Shown here: positions 34,341 through 42,960 of the stretch, in pieces
How the letters are laid out: each line of letters opens with the position of its first letter
Numbering within the stretch: position 1 is the first letter of the stretch
Origin: Nocardioides coralli
GTDB taxonomy: Bacteria; Actinomycetota; Actinomycetes; Propionibacteriales; Nocardioidaceae
DNA: 64,000 bases
Direction of reading: 5' to 3'
Assembly (NCBI RefSeq): GCF_019880385.1
Contig: NZ_CP082273.1
Coordinates: forward strand, 310,001-374,000
Translations under genes and position numbers: made by a program
The notes under the pieces: generated by a model
The model's database searches: none
What the model was told of the DNA's origin: nothing
The model's input: the letters and a program-made list of their open reading frames with translations, nothing else

Positions 34341-35942
34341 ATGTCTGTCCAGCAGGACGTGGCCGACCTGGTGGCGTCTGCCGCGGCGGAACGGCCGGAT
34401 GCGATCGCCGTCGTCGAGGCGAGCGGACGCCACCTGACGTGGGGCGGGCTCGAGGACCAGGTGGCCCGCGTGGCCAGCGGTCTCGGCGCAGCCGGGGTGG
34501 TCGCCGGGCAACGGGTGATGGTGGTCCTCGGCAACCGGCTCGAGTTCGTGACGACCTACCTCGGGGTGCTGCGCGCCCAGGCCGTCGCGGTTCCCGTCAA
34601 CCCGGGGTCGACCGCCGGCGAGCTGGCGCGGATGCTCGCCGACTCCGGGACGCGGCTGGTGGTGGGCGAGCCCGACACGCTGCCGGCGGTCCGGGAGGCG
34701 GTGGCGACCGTCGACCGGTTGCGGTCCGGCGACCCGGGCGACCTCGATCCCACGCTCCGCGAGCGCGCGGCCCCCGTACGGGTCGTGGCGGTCGGGGGCG
34801 AGGCGCAGGGCACCGAGCTCTCCTACGACGACCTGGTCGCCGTCGAGCCGCGGGCGGTTCCTCCCCTACGTGACCCGGAGAAGCTGGCGGCGCTCCTCTA
34901 CACCTCGGGCACCTCGGGGGTCCCGCGCGCCGCGATGCTCACCCACCGCGCGCTGCTGGCCAACGTCGAGCAGGTCGCCGCTGTCGAGCCGCCGATGATG
35001 CACGGCGACGACGTCGTGCTCGGGGTGTTGCCGCTGTTCCACGTCTACGGGCTCAACGCCGTCCTCGGCGGCGTGCTGCGCCACCGTGCGCGACTGGTGC
35101 TCGCCGAGCGTTTCGACCCGGACGCCACGCTCGACCTGATCGAGGACGAGGCCTGCAGCGTGCTCCCCGTCGCCCCCGCCGTCTTCGGCCACTGGCTGCG
35201 CGAGGAGCAGCTGCGGGAGCGGCTGGGGCCGGTGCGGCTGGTGCTGTCCGGATCGGCTCCACTGGCTGCCGAGAGCGCCCGGGCCTTCACCGAGGCCACC
35301 GGTCTCCCGGTCCACCAGGGCTACGGCCTCACCGAGGCCGCGCCCGTGGTGACGAGCACGCTGTGCTCGGCGGAGCTCCACGACGGCTCGGTCGGTGCGG
35401 CGCTGCCCGGCATCGAGCTGCGCCTGGTCGACGACCGGGGGGAGCCGCCGGTCGGTGAGGACCCCGGCGAGATCGAGGTGCGGGGCGCCAACCTGTTCAG
35501 CGGCTACTGGCCCGACGGCCAGGACGGCCCCGACGCCGAGGGGTGGTGGGCGACGGGCGACGTCGGGTTCCTCGACCCGTCCGGTGACCTCTACCTGGTC
35601 GACCGGCTCAAGGAGCTGGTGATCGTCTCGGGATTCAACGTCTACCCGGTCGAGGTGGAGGACGTGGTCCGCGAGGTCGAGGGTGTCGCCGAGGTCGCCG
35701 TGATCGGGGTCGCCGACGAGGACACCGGCGAGGCGGTGGTGGCCTACGTGCGCGCCACGGGCCGCGACCCGGCCGACGTCGAGGCGGCCGTGCGCGAGCA
35801 CTGCGCGGGTCGGCTGGCCCGGTTCAAGCAGCCCACCCGGGTCGAGGTCGTCGACGAGCTGCCGCTGACCGTCACCGGCAAGGTGCAGAAGGGCCGGCTC
35901 CGCGGCCTCGAACGTCGACGGGCGCTGGGGCTGCTGGAGTGA
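34341..35942 (+). CDS. AMP-forming acyl-CoA ligase
   Basis: 533 residues of the ANL superfamily: A3 motif [19 protein letters not shown]5 [13 protein letters not shown]7 [12 protein letters not shown]8 [19 protein letters not shown] and the C-terminal catalytic Lys in [15 protein letters not shown]. It activates a carboxylic acid, most likely a fatty acid, as acyl-AMP and then acyl-CoA. A linker rich in Asp/Pro ([13 protein letters not shown]) separates two parts of the N-domain. The glutaredoxin gene overlaps its end (GTGA). Confidence 0.92.
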   Translation: MSVQQDVADLVASAAAERPDAIAVVEASGRHLTWGGLEDQVARVASGLGAAGVVAGQRVMVVLGNRLEFVTTYLGVLRAQAVAVPVNPGSTAGELARMLADSGTRLVVGEPDTLPAVREAVATVDRLRSGDPGDLDPTLRERAAPVRVVAVGGEAQGTELSYDDLVAVEPRAVPPLRDPEKLAALLYTSGTSGVPRAAMLTHRALLANVEQVAAVEPPMMHGDDVVLGVLPLFHVYGLNAVLGGVLRHRARLVLAERFDPDATLDLIEDEACSVLPVAPAVFGHWLREEQLRERLGPVRLVLSGSAPLAAESARAFTEATGLPVHQGYGLTEAAPVVTSTLCSAELHDGSVGAALPGIELRLVDDRGEPPVGEDPGEIEVRGANLFSGYWPDGQDGPDAEGWWATGDVGFLDPSGDLYLVDRLKELVIVSGFNVYPVEVEDVVREVEGVAEVAVIGVADEDTGEAVVAYVRATGRDPADVEAAVREHCAGRLARFKQPTRVEVVDELPLTVTGKVQKGRLRGLERRRALGLLE

Positions 35943-36181
35943 CCGACCCTCGCGTCACCCTCTACAGCCGTCCCGGCTGCCACCTCTGCGACGTCGCCCG
36001 CGAGGTGATCGTGCGGGTCTGCGACGACCTCGGCGAGCAATGGACCGAGGTCGACATCGACACCGACGACGCGTTGCGCGACCGGTTCCGGGACGAGATC
36101 CCGGTGACCTTCGTCGACGGCCGCCAGCACGACTTCTGGCGGGTCGACGAGCAGCGGCTGCGGGCGGCTCTCCGGGGCTGA
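35939..36181 (+). CDS. glutaredoxin-family protein (DUF836-like)
   Basis: 80 residues with a thioredoxin fold and redox-active C-H-L-C in LYSRPGCHLCDVA, the cis-Pro in EIPVTFVDG and the terminal Trp/Arg helix (DFWRVDEQRLRAAL). It is a small thiol-disulfide carrier of the group found before hemA in Mtb (Rv0508, from memory). Translationally coupled to the ligase by a 4-base overlap. It ends 151 bases before rex. Confidence 0.9.
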   Translation: MTDPRVTLYSRPGCHLCDVAREVIVRVCDDLGEQWTEVDIDTDDALRDRFRDEIPVTFVDGRQHDFWRVDEQRLRAALRG

Positions 36182-36238
36182 GAACACCCCGGTCGGTGTG
36201 CGGATCCTCACCTGTGCTAGCCGACCGGTCGACTCGAT

Positions 36239-36267
36239 TTGTTCCCGCGTTCACAAACTCCTACATT
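36239..36267 (+). promoter_or_regulatory. rex-hem operon promoter with Rex operator
   Basis: TTGTTC (36239-36244) and TACATT (36262-36267), 17 bases apart, form a good sigma-A-type promoter. TGTTCCCGCGTTCACA (36240-36255) overlaps the -35 and spacer. Its right half TTCACA is the consensus Rex half-site (TGTGAA-N4-TTCACA) and its left half is degenerate. Rex autorepression of rex-hemACD is known in Streptomyces. Confidence 0.7.
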
Positions 36268-36332
36268 GAACGGGCCGCGTGGCTGACCCCGGGTTCCCGA
36301 GGCCCACCGCCGGGCGGCTGGAAAGCGGAGCA

Positions 36333-37013
36333 GTGACCTCAGCACGGACACACGCCGAGAGCGCCCGGGACATCCCCGAGGCCACGGTCGCCCGGCTGCC
36401 CGTCTACCTGCGGGCGCTGGTCACCCTGGCCGACTCCGGCACCACCACCTGCTCCAGCGAGGAGCTCGCCCAGGCCGCCGGCGTCAACAGCGCCAAGCTC
36501 CGCAAGGACCTCTCCTACCTCGGCAGCTACGGCACGCGCGGTGTGGGCTACGACGTGGACTACCTGCGCTACCAGATCGCCCGCGAGATCGGGGTGACCC
36601 AGGACTGGCCCGTGGTCATCGTCGGCATCGGAAACCTGGGGCACGCGCTGGCCAACTACTCGGGCTTCCGCAGCCGCGGCTTCCGGGTGGTCGCGCTGCT
36701 CGACGCCGACCCGGCCCGGCAGGCGGAGGTCGTCGCAGGCGTCGACGTGCGCCCCTTCGACGACCTCGAGGGCATCGTCGCCGAGCACCAGGTGGCGATC
36801 GGCGTCATCGCCACGCCGGCGCTCGCGGCCCAGGACGTCGCCGACCGGATGGTGGCCAGCGGCATCACCAGCATCCTCAACTTCGCCCCGACCGTGCTCG
36901 CGGTGCCCGAGGGCGTCGACGTCCGCAAGGTCGATCTCTCCATCGAGCTCCAGATCCTGGCCTACCACGAGCAGCGCAAGGGTGCCCTCGGCGAGAAGGA
37001 GCCGGTGTCGTGA
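36333..37013 (+). CDS. rex: redox-sensing transcriptional repressor Rex
   Basis: 226 residues. The N-terminal winged helix (ATVARLPVYLRALVTLADSG, SSEELAQAAGVNSAKLRKDLSYLG) is followed by a Rossmann domain (VVIVGIGNLGHALANY) that binds NADH/NAD+, and a C-terminal swapped helix. Rex leaves DNA when NADH rises, de-repressing respiration and heme genes. The GTG at 36333 after GGAG is preferred to one 54 bases upstream, because it gives the usual short N-terminus. It overlaps hemA (GTGA), and the operon order equals Streptomyces rex-hemACD. Confidence 0.96.
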   Translation: MTSARTHAESARDIPEATVARLPVYLRALVTLADSGTTTCSSEELAQAAGVNSAKLRKDLSYLGSYGTRGVGYDVDYLRYQIAREIGVTQDWPVVIVGIGNLGHALANYSGFRSRGFRVVALLDADPARQAEVVAGVDVRPFDDLEGIVAEHQVAIGVIATPALAAQDVADRMVASGITSILNFAPTVLAVPEGVDVRKVDLSIELQILAYHEQRKGALGEKEPVS

Positions 37014-38299
37014 GCGTCCTCGTCGTCGGTATCTCCCACAAGTCGGCCCCGGTCTCGCTGCTGGAGCGCGTCGCGCTCGACCGCGACGGCGTCGTCAAGC
37101 TGCTCACCCAGGCCATGGCCGGTGACCACGTGACCGAGACGGCCGTGGTCTCGACGTGCAACCGGCTGGAGATCTACGCCGAGGTCGACCGCTTCCACGG
37201 CAGCGTCGAGGACCTCTCGGGCCTGCTCGTGGAGCGCGCGGGCGAGAGCACCGACGCGCTGCTGCCCCACCTCTACGTCCACTACGAGGACGGCGCGGTG
37301 GCCCACCTCTTCCACGTCGCCGCAGGCCTCGACTCCATGGCCGTCGGGGAGGGTCAGATCCTGGGCCAGACCCGCGAGGCGCTGCGGCTGGGCCAGGAGC
37401 ACGGCACCGTCGGCTCGGCCCTCAACGTGCTGTTCCAGCAGGCGCTGCGGGTCGGCAAGCGCTCCCGCGCCGAGACCGGCATCGACCAGGCCGCGCCGAC
37501 CCTCGTCAGCGCCGCCCTCGAGCGGATCGTCCCCGACGGGGTCGCCGGCAAGCGGGTCGTGGTCCTCGGTGCCGGCGGCATGGCCGCCCTCGCGACCGCG
37601 ACGGTGGCCCGGCAGGACGCCGCCGACGTCGTGGTCGTCAACCGCACCGAGCAGAACGCGGACCGTCTCGCCGCCGAGTACGACGTCCGCTCCGCGCCGA
37701 TGGCGCAGCTGGCCGACGTCCTCGGCACGGCCGACGTGCTGCTCACCTGCACCGGGGCGGCCGGCACGCTGATCAGCGCCGCCGAGCTCCACGCCGCCCG
37801 GCCCGACCAGCGGCCGCTGGCCGTGGCCGACCTGGCGCTGCCCCACGACGTCGAGCCGGCAGCCGCCGAGCTGCCGGGGGTGAGCCTGATCGGCCTCGCC
37901 GACCTCGCCGAGGAGCTGCGCGACACCGACGCCGGCCGCGAGGTCGAGGGGGTGCGCAGGATCGTCGCCGAAGAGGTCTCTGCGTTCCTCACCGCGCGGC
38001 GGCAGGCGAGCGTGACCCCCACGGTCGTGGCCCTGCGCACCATGGCGACCGGGGTCGTGGACGCCGAGCTCGCGCGGCTGCTCACCCGGCTCCCGGACCT
38101 CGACGAGGCCGCGCGCGCCGAGATCCAGCAGACCCTGCAGCGGGTGTCCGACAAGCTGCTCCACCAGCCGACCGTGCGGGTCAAGGAGCTGGCCAACGAG
38201 TCCGGCGCCGTCTCCTACGCCGCCGCGCTCGCCGAGCTCTTCTCGCTCGACCCCGACGCGGTCGACGCGGTCACCCGACCCCCGGAGGAGGCGCTGTGA
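37010..38299 (+). CDS. hemA: glutamyl-tRNA reductase
   Basis: HemA reduces glutamyl-tRNA to glutamate-1-semialdehyde, the first step of C5-pathway tetrapyrrole synthesis. The 429 residues include N-terminal GISHKSAP, the catalytic Cys50 in VSTCNRLEIY, GQILGQTREAL, the NADPH-binding VVLGAGGMAALATATV and the C-terminal dimerisation helices. hemL, its partner enzyme, lies at 46080, separated by an inserted segment. Overlaps rex and hemC at both ends. Confidence 0.97.
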   Translation: MSVLVVGISHKSAPVSLLERVALDRDGVVKLLTQAMAGDHVTETAVVSTCNRLEIYAEVDRFHGSVEDLSGLLVERAGESTDALLPHLYVHYEDGAVAHLFHVAAGLDSMAVGEGQILGQTREALRLGQEHGTVGSALNVLFQQALRVGKRSRAETGIDQAAPTLVSAALERIVPDGVAGKRVVVLGAGGMAALATATVARQDAADVVVVNRTEQNADRLAAEYDVRSAPMAQLADVLGTADVLLTCTGAAGTLISAAELHAARPDQRPLAVADLALPHDVEPAAAELPGVSLIGLADLAEELRDTDAGREVEGVRRIVAEEVSAFLTARRQASVTPTVVALRTMATGVVDAELARLLTRLPDLDEAARAEIQQTLQRVSDKLLHQPTVRVKELANESGAVSYAAALAELFSLDPDAVDAVTRPPEEAL

Positions 38300-39240
38300 C
38301 CGGTTCCCCGCTGCGCCTCGGTACCCGCGCCTCGCTGCTCGCCACCACCCAGTCGACGCTGGTCGCCGACCTGGTCCGCGACCGCCTCGACCGCGACGTC
38401 GAGCTGGTCGAGGTCACGACCGAGGGTGACCGCACGGCCGCGCCGCTCACCCAGCTCGGCGGCACCGGCGTCTTCGTGAGCGCCCTCCGCGAGGCGCTGC
38501 TCGAGGGCCGGATCGACCTCGCGGTCCACTCGCTCAAGGACCTGCCGACCGCCCCCGAGCCCGGCATCACCCTCGCCGCCGTCCCCACGCGGGAGGACCC
38601 CCGCGACGTCGTCGTGGCCCGTGACGACCTCACCCTCGGCGAGCTGCCGAGCGGCTCCCGGGTCGGCACCGGCTCGCCCCGACGGGCGGCCCAGCTCCAC
38701 GCCCTCGGCCTCGGCGTCGAGGTCTCCGACATCCGGGGCAACGTCGACACCCGGATCGGCAAGGTGCGCGCCGGCGACTACGACGCCGTCGTGCTGGCCC
38801 GCGCCGGGCTGGCACGGATCGGCCGGCTCGACGACGCCACCGAGGTGCTCGACCCGCTGCAGATGCTGCCCGCCCCCGGGCAGGGCGCGCTGGCGGTCGA
38901 GTGCCGGACCGACGACCTCCGGCTGGCCGCCGACCTCGCGGCCCTGGAGGACCCCCACTCGCGTGCGGCGGTCGACGCCGAACGCGCCGTACTCGCCACC
39001 CTCGAGGGTGGCTGCTCGGCCCCGATCGGGGCCCTGGCCGAGGTGGCCGAGGGCGACGACGGGGACGAGCTGTGGGTCAGGGCGGTCGCCCTGTCCCACG
39101 ACGGAGCACTCTCGGTGCGGATGTCCGCGTCCGGGAGCCCGACCGACGCCGCCGGCGTCGGGACCCGGCTGGCGAGGGAGATGCTCGCCGACGGAGCCGC
39201 CGAACTGACAGCAGCACCAGCGAAGAGGCAGAACGCATGA
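38296..39240 (+). CDS. hemC: porphobilinogen deaminase (hydroxymethylbilane synthase)
   Basis: HemC joins four porphobilinogens into hydroxymethylbilane. The 314 residues begin LRLGTRASLLATTQS and include VHSLKDLPT, the Arg-rich GTGSPRRAAQL and DIRGNVDTRIGKV substrate loops, APGQGALAVE, and Cys240 in LEGGCSAPIGA, which carries the dipyrromethane cofactor. The GTG start lies in the hemA stop overlap. The same frame is open long before that, but only as a shadow of hemA. Confidence 0.97.
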   Translation: MTGSPLRLGTRASLLATTQSTLVADLVRDRLDRDVELVEVTTEGDRTAAPLTQLGGTGVFVSALREALLEGRIDLAVHSLKDLPTAPEPGITLAAVPTREDPRDVVVARDDLTLGELPSGSRVGTGSPRRAAQLHALGLGVEVSDIRGNVDTRIGKVRAGDYDAVVLARAGLARIGRLDDATEVLDPLQMLPAPGQGALAVECRTDDLRLAADLAALEDPHSRAAVDAERAVLATLEGGCSAPIGALAEVAEGDDGDELWVRAVALSHDGALSVRMSASGSPTDAAGVGTRLAREMLADGAAELTAAPAKRQNA

Positions 39241-40889
39241 CGCGAGCCAAGACCACGACCACCCCCAAGAACGCGCCCACCGGATGGGTGTCGTTCGTGG
39301 GCAGTGGCCCCGGAGACCCCGACCTGCTCACGGTCCGGGCCGTCGACCTGCTGCGCGAGGCGGAGGTCGTCGTGACCGAGGTGCCCGACCACGAGCCAAT
39401 GGTGCGCCGGTTGCTCGGCCTCCCGGCGGCCGAGGACGACGTCGAGGGTGGCACCACCCCCGAGTTCGTCGACGGCGGCTTCGGCGAGGACGGGCAGCCG
39501 CTCACCCACGCCGCCCGCGCGAAGGTCGTCGTCCGGCACGGCAAGAAGCGCCGCGTCGTACGGCTGATGGTCGGTGACCCGTTCCTCTACGCCTCCGGGC
39601 CCGAGGAGGCCCAGGCCTGCGCCAAGGCGGGGGTCGGCTTCGAGATCGTGCCCGGCGTCTCCGCGGCCACGGCCGTGCCGGCGTACGCCGGGGTGCCGCT
39701 GAGCACCAAGCAGAACCGCGACGTCACCGTCGTCACCTGTGGCGGCAACGTCGACTGGTCCCGCTACGCCGACGACCGGACGCTGGTGCTGCTCAGCGCG
39801 GTCGGCACGATCGGCGAGATCGCCGAGGCGCTGGTGGCCCACGGCCGACCGGCCACGACCCCGGTCGCGATGACGCGGGTCGGCACCACCACCGAGCAGA
39901 CGACGGTCTGCTCCACGCTGGAGCACATCGCCGCCGACGCCCGCGCCGCCCGGATGGAGCCGCCGGCGGTCGTCGTGGTCGGCGACGTCGTCGACCTGCG
40001 CGAGACGCTGTCGTGGTTCGAGACCAAGCCGCTGTTCGGCTGGCGGGTGCTGGTGCCCCGCACCAAGGAGCAGGCGGCCTCGCTGACCACCCGGCTGCGG
40101 GGCTACGGCGCCGTGCCGGACGAGGTCCCGACGATCTCGGTCGAGCCGCCGCGCAACCCGCAGCAGATGGACAAGGCGGTCCGCGGCTTGGTCGAGGGCC
40201 GCTACGAGTGGATCGCCTTCACCTCGGTCAACGCCGTCAAGGCGGTGCGCGAGAAGTTCGAGGAGTACGGGCTCGACGCCCGCGCCTTCTCGGGCCTCAA
40301 GATCGCCGCGGTCGGCGACAAGACCGCGCAGGCGATCGCCGCGTGGGGGCTCCGGGCCGACCTCGTCCCCTCGGGTGAGCAGTCCGCCGCCGGCCTGCTC
40401 GAGGACTGGCCGCCCTACGACGACGTGCTCGACCCCATCAACCGGGTGTTCCTGCCGCGCGCCGACATCGCCACCGAGAACCTCGTCGCCGGCCTGATCG
40501 ACCTCGGCTGGGAGTGCGACGACGTCACGGCGTACCGGACGGTGCGGGCGACGCCGCCGCCGGCCCCGACCCGCGACGCGATCAAGAGCGGCAAGTTCGA
40601 CGCGGTGGTCTTCACCTCCTCCTCGACGGTCCGCAACCTGGTCGGCATCGCCGGCAAGCCGCACGCCTCCACGGTGATCGCGGTGATCGGGCCCGCCACG
40701 GCGAAGACCGCGGAGGAGCACGGGCTCCGGGTCGACGTGCTCGCCCCCCAGCCGGACGTGGACCTGCTGGTCGACGCCCTCGCCGACTTCGGTGCCTCGC
40801 GCCGGGCCTCGATGATCGAGGCCGGCCAGCCGGTCACGAAGCCGTCGGAGCGCAAGCCGTCCGGACGCCGTCGCGCCCGGGCCAAGTGA
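39237..40889 (+). CDS. fused uroporphyrinogen-III methyltransferase / uroporphyrinogen-III synthase
   Basis: 550 residues with two enzymes in one chain. Residues ~15-260 are a SAM-dependent tetrapyrrole methylase (CobA/SUMT): [52 protein letters not shown]. Residues ~265-530 are a HemD domain ([45 protein letters not shown]). The synthase closes the ring to uroporphyrinogen III; the methylase can send it to siroheme and cobalamin. The fusion is common in actinobacteria and in Lactobacillales. A basic tail ([11 protein letters not shown]) ends the protein. hemB follows four bases on. Confidence 0.95.
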   Translation: MTRAKTTTTPKNAPTGWVSFVGSGPGDPDLLTVRAVDLLREAEVVVTEVPDHEPMVRRLLGLPAAEDDVEGGTTPEFVDGGFGEDGQPLTHAARAKVVVRHGKKRRVVRLMVGDPFLYASGPEEAQACAKAGVGFEIVPGVSAATAVPAYAGVPLSTKQNRDVTVVTCGGNVDWSRYADDRTLVLLSAVGTIGEIAEALVAHGRPATTPVAMTRVGTTTEQTTVCSTLEHIAADARAARMEPPAVVVVGDVVDLRETLSWFETKPLFGWRVLVPRTKEQAASLTTRLRGYGAVPDEVPTISVEPPRNPQQMDKAVRGLVEGRYEWIAFTSVNAVKAVREKFEEYGLDARAFSGLKIAAVGDKTAQAIAAWGLRADLVPSGEQSAAGLLEDWPPYDDVLDPINRVFLPRADIATENLVAGLIDLGWECDDVTAYRTVRATPPPAPTRDAIKSGKFDAVVFTSSSTVRNLVGIAGKPHASTVIAVIGPATAKTAEEHGLRVDVLAPQPDVDLLVDALADFGASRRASMIEAGQPVTKPSERKPSGRRRARAK

Positions 40890-40893
40890 GCCG

Positions 40894-41892
40894 ATGACCG
40901 AGCAGCACCAGCCCGTCCCGGCGCCGCTCCACCGGCCGCGCCGGCTACGGACGACGCCGGCGATGCGCCGGCTCGTGGCCGAGACGTCGCTGTCGCCGGA
41001 CCAGCTGGTGCTGCCGGTCTTCATCCGCGAGGGGCTCTCCGAGCCGAGGCCGATCAGCTCGATGCCCGGGGTCGTGCAGCACACCCGGAAGAGCCTGCTC
41101 GCCGCGGTCACGGAGGCCGCGGAGCTGGGGCTCGGCGGGGTGATGCTGTTCGGCGTCCCGGAGACCCGCGACGCCACCGGGTCGGGGGCCCTCGATCCCT
41201 CGGGCGTCCTCAACCTGGCGATCACCGACGTGGTCGCCGAGGTCGGCGACGCGCTGACCGTGATGAGCGACCTGTGCCTCGACGAGTTCACCGACCACGG
41301 CCACTGCGGCGTGCTCGGCTCCGACGGGCGGGTCGACAACGACCGCACGCTCGCGCTGTACGCCGAGATGGCGCGGGCCCAGGCCCACGCCGGGGTCGAC
41401 GTGGTCGGTCCCTCCGGGATGATGGACGGGCAGGTGCGGGTGGTCCGCGAGGCGCTGGATGCCTCCGAGCACACCGACGTCTCGATCCTCGCCTACTCCG
41501 CGAAGTACGCCTCGGCGTTCTACGGTCCCTTCCGGGAGGCGGTCGACTCCACCCTCGAGGGTGACCGACGCACCTACCAGCAAGACCCCGCCAACGTGCG
41601 CGAGGGCGTCCGCGAGGCACAGCTCGACGTCGCCGAGGGCGCCGACGTCGTGATGGTGAAGCCCGCGCTGGCCTACCTCGACGTGGTGCGGGCGGTGCGC
41701 GAGGCCGTCAGCGTCCCGGTGGCCGCCTACAACATCTCCGGTGAGTACGCGATGGTCGAGGCCGCCGCTGAGTACGGCTGGATCGACCGGGAGCAGGCGA
41801 TCCTCGAGACGCTGACCTCGATCCGGCGTGCCGGCGCCGACATCGTGCTCACCTACTGGGCCAGCGAGGCCGCGCGGCTGCTCGCGCGCTGA
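40894..41892 (+). CDS. hemB: delta-aminolevulinic acid dehydratase (porphobilinogen synthase)
   Basis: HemB condenses two 5-aminolevulinates to porphobilinogen. The 332-residue barrel has [17 protein letters not shown] (metal site region), SGMMDGQV, the Schiff-base Lys in [15 protein letters not shown], the second Lys in [11 protein letters not shown] and YNISGEYAM. Metal ligands are the Mg-type/hybrid variant with fewer Cys than the zinc enzymes. Last gene of the rex-hem operon; it ends 47 bases from the convergent XRE gene. Confidence 0.97.
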   Translation: MTEQHQPVPAPLHRPRRLRTTPAMRRLVAETSLSPDQLVLPVFIREGLSEPRPISSMPGVVQHTRKSLLAAVTEAAELGLGGVMLFGVPETRDATGSGALDPSGVLNLAITDVVAEVGDALTVMSDLCLDEFTDHGHCGVLGSDGRVDNDRTLALYAEMARAQAHAGVDVVGPSGMMDGQVRVVREALDASEHTDVSILAYSAKYASAFYGPFREAVDSTLEGDRRTYQQDPANVREGVREAQLDVAEGADVVMVKPALAYLDVVRAVREAVSVPVAAYNISGEYAMVEAAAEYGWIDREQAILETLTSIRRAGADIVLTYWASEAARLLAR

Positions 41893-41939
41893 CATGCGGT
41901 CACGCGCCCGGGAGCGGGGTCCGCGCCCGTAGGCTGCGC

Positions 41940-42167
41940 TCAGTCCTGGCCCGGTGCATAGCTGATCAGGTCCCCTGGTTGGCAATCGAGGACCGCGCAC
42001 AGGGCGGTCAGGGTCGAGAATCGGATAGCGCGGGCGCGGTCGTTCTTGAGGACCGACAGATTGGCGATCGTGATGTCCGCGCGAGACGAGAGCTCGGTGA
42101 GGGTCATGTCCTTGGCGCGGAGCAACTCGTCCAGATGAACGACGATGGCGTGTCCATCACCTGGCAT
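41940..42167 (-). CDS. small XRE-family DNA-binding protein (YozG-like)
   Basis: 75 residues, one Cro/CI-type helix-turn-helix unit: VHLDELLRAKDMTLTELSSRADITIANLSVLKN, then ALCAVLDCQPGDLISY. This short single-domain group is typically encoded after a DUF2975 membrane protein, as here, with ATG overlapping the upstream stop. It is very likely an autorepressor acting on the perfect palindrome upstream of the pair (42819-42841). Confidence 0.9.
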   Translation of the reverse strand: MPGDGHAIVVHLDELLRAKDMTLTELSSRADITIANLSVLKNDRARAIRFSTLTALCAVLDCQPGDLISYAPGQD

Positions 42168-42796
42168 CAGACCATCCCCTCGACGTCCTCGCGTAGCCGT
42201 GCACCGTCAGCGAAGATGGCGGCCAACGCGAAGGCAACCAGGCCGCCCATGAGCATGCCCGCTGGGAGTGGGCTGAAGGGTCCTGCCGCGAGGTCGATGG
42301 AGGGATACGCGGGCACCTGACCAAGGAACGCGTTGAGCACCGCGTAGTTCATCATGGTGAGTGCGAACCCTCCGGCGATCAGGACAAGCGCCAGACTGCG
42401 GAAGCGCCGGGCGTTGTCACGCCCGAACGGATCGCCGTGTGCAGCCGCATTCAGGACTGCGGTCAGCAACCAGAGAGCCCAGACGATGACGACCGCCGGC
42501 CCGAGGTCCTGCACGGATCTCAGGAGCATCTGCGATGTCGTCGGATCCTGGATCGTGACGTAGACGTCGAGCCAGTTGCCTGCAGAGATCCCGTCAGGCA
42601 GCTGGCCGAGGTCGCTGCCCGAGACCTGCATGGGGACGGTGATGGAGTCGCCGTAGAGCAACGAATCGCCGTGGCGGAAGAGGCCGGTCACGACCGACAC
42701 CAGGACGAGTGCGGTGAAGCCGATCGACAGAACCAGGAGAGCGATGGTGATGGTGCGTGCCGCGCGAACGGACTTGGAGGTGGACGAGGTGACCAT
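42167..42796 (-). CDS. DUF2975 membrane protein
   Basis: 209 residues with four hydrophobic segments: TITIALLVLSIGFTALVLVS, VIVWALWLLTAVL, FRSLALVLIAGGFALTMM and LMGGLVAFALAAIF. The RSLALV and AAHGDPFGRDNARR segments before the third helix match the DUF2975 pattern. Function unknown; such proteins pair with YozG-type regulators and may sense something at the membrane. The start is the ATG after GGAGG (five-base spacing). An upstream reading to 42910 would cross the operator and is rejected. Confidence 0.88.
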   Translation of the reverse strand: MVTSSTSKSVRAARTITIALLVLSIGFTALVLVSVVTGLFRHGDSLLYGDSITVPMQVSGSDLGQLPDGISAGNWLDVYVTIQDPTTSQMLLRSVQDLGPAVVIVWALWLLTAVLNAAAHGDPFGRDNARRFRSLALVLIAGGFALTMMNYAVLNAFLGQVPAYPSIDLAAGPFSPLPAGMLMGGLVAFALAAIFADGARLREDVEGMV

Positions 42797-42818
42797 GCTG
42801 GCCTCCACTGGAGAACCG

Positions 42819-42852
42819 ATGTTATCGATGAACGATAACATCGATAGTCGAT
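42819..42852. promoter_or_regulatory. operator palindrome of the DUF2975-XRE cassette
   Basis: ATGTTATCG-ATGAA-CGATAACAT (42819-42841) is a perfect inverted repeat with 9-base arms, followed at once by ATCGATAGTCGAT (42840-42852), which repeats the ATCGA element. The site lies 23-56 bases before the DUF2975 start and would cover the promoter. TATCGA repeats of this sort accompany YozG-type regulators. Confidence 0.75.
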
Positions 42853-42926
42853 ATGCACCACGGTCGAATCGATGGGGCGACGCACGATCGGCGCCTGGGA
42901 ACACACCCACCTAGACGCGCCGGTGT

Positions 42927-42948
42927 CCCCGCCCGGGTGTGGGCGGGG
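42927..42948. terminator. GC-rich hairpin after the HNH gene
   Basis: CCCCGCCC-GGGTGT-GGGCGGGG, a perfect 8-base stem 13 bases beyond the stop codon of the minus-strand HNH gene. No T-run. Confidence 0.6.
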
Positions 42949-42960
42949 TGTGGGGCGGGG

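Noticed and set aside
42797..42910. Longer DUF2975 protein starting at 42910
   Set aside because: The extension crosses the palindromic operator and has no ribosome-binding site; the ATG at 42796 has GGAGG five bases upstream.
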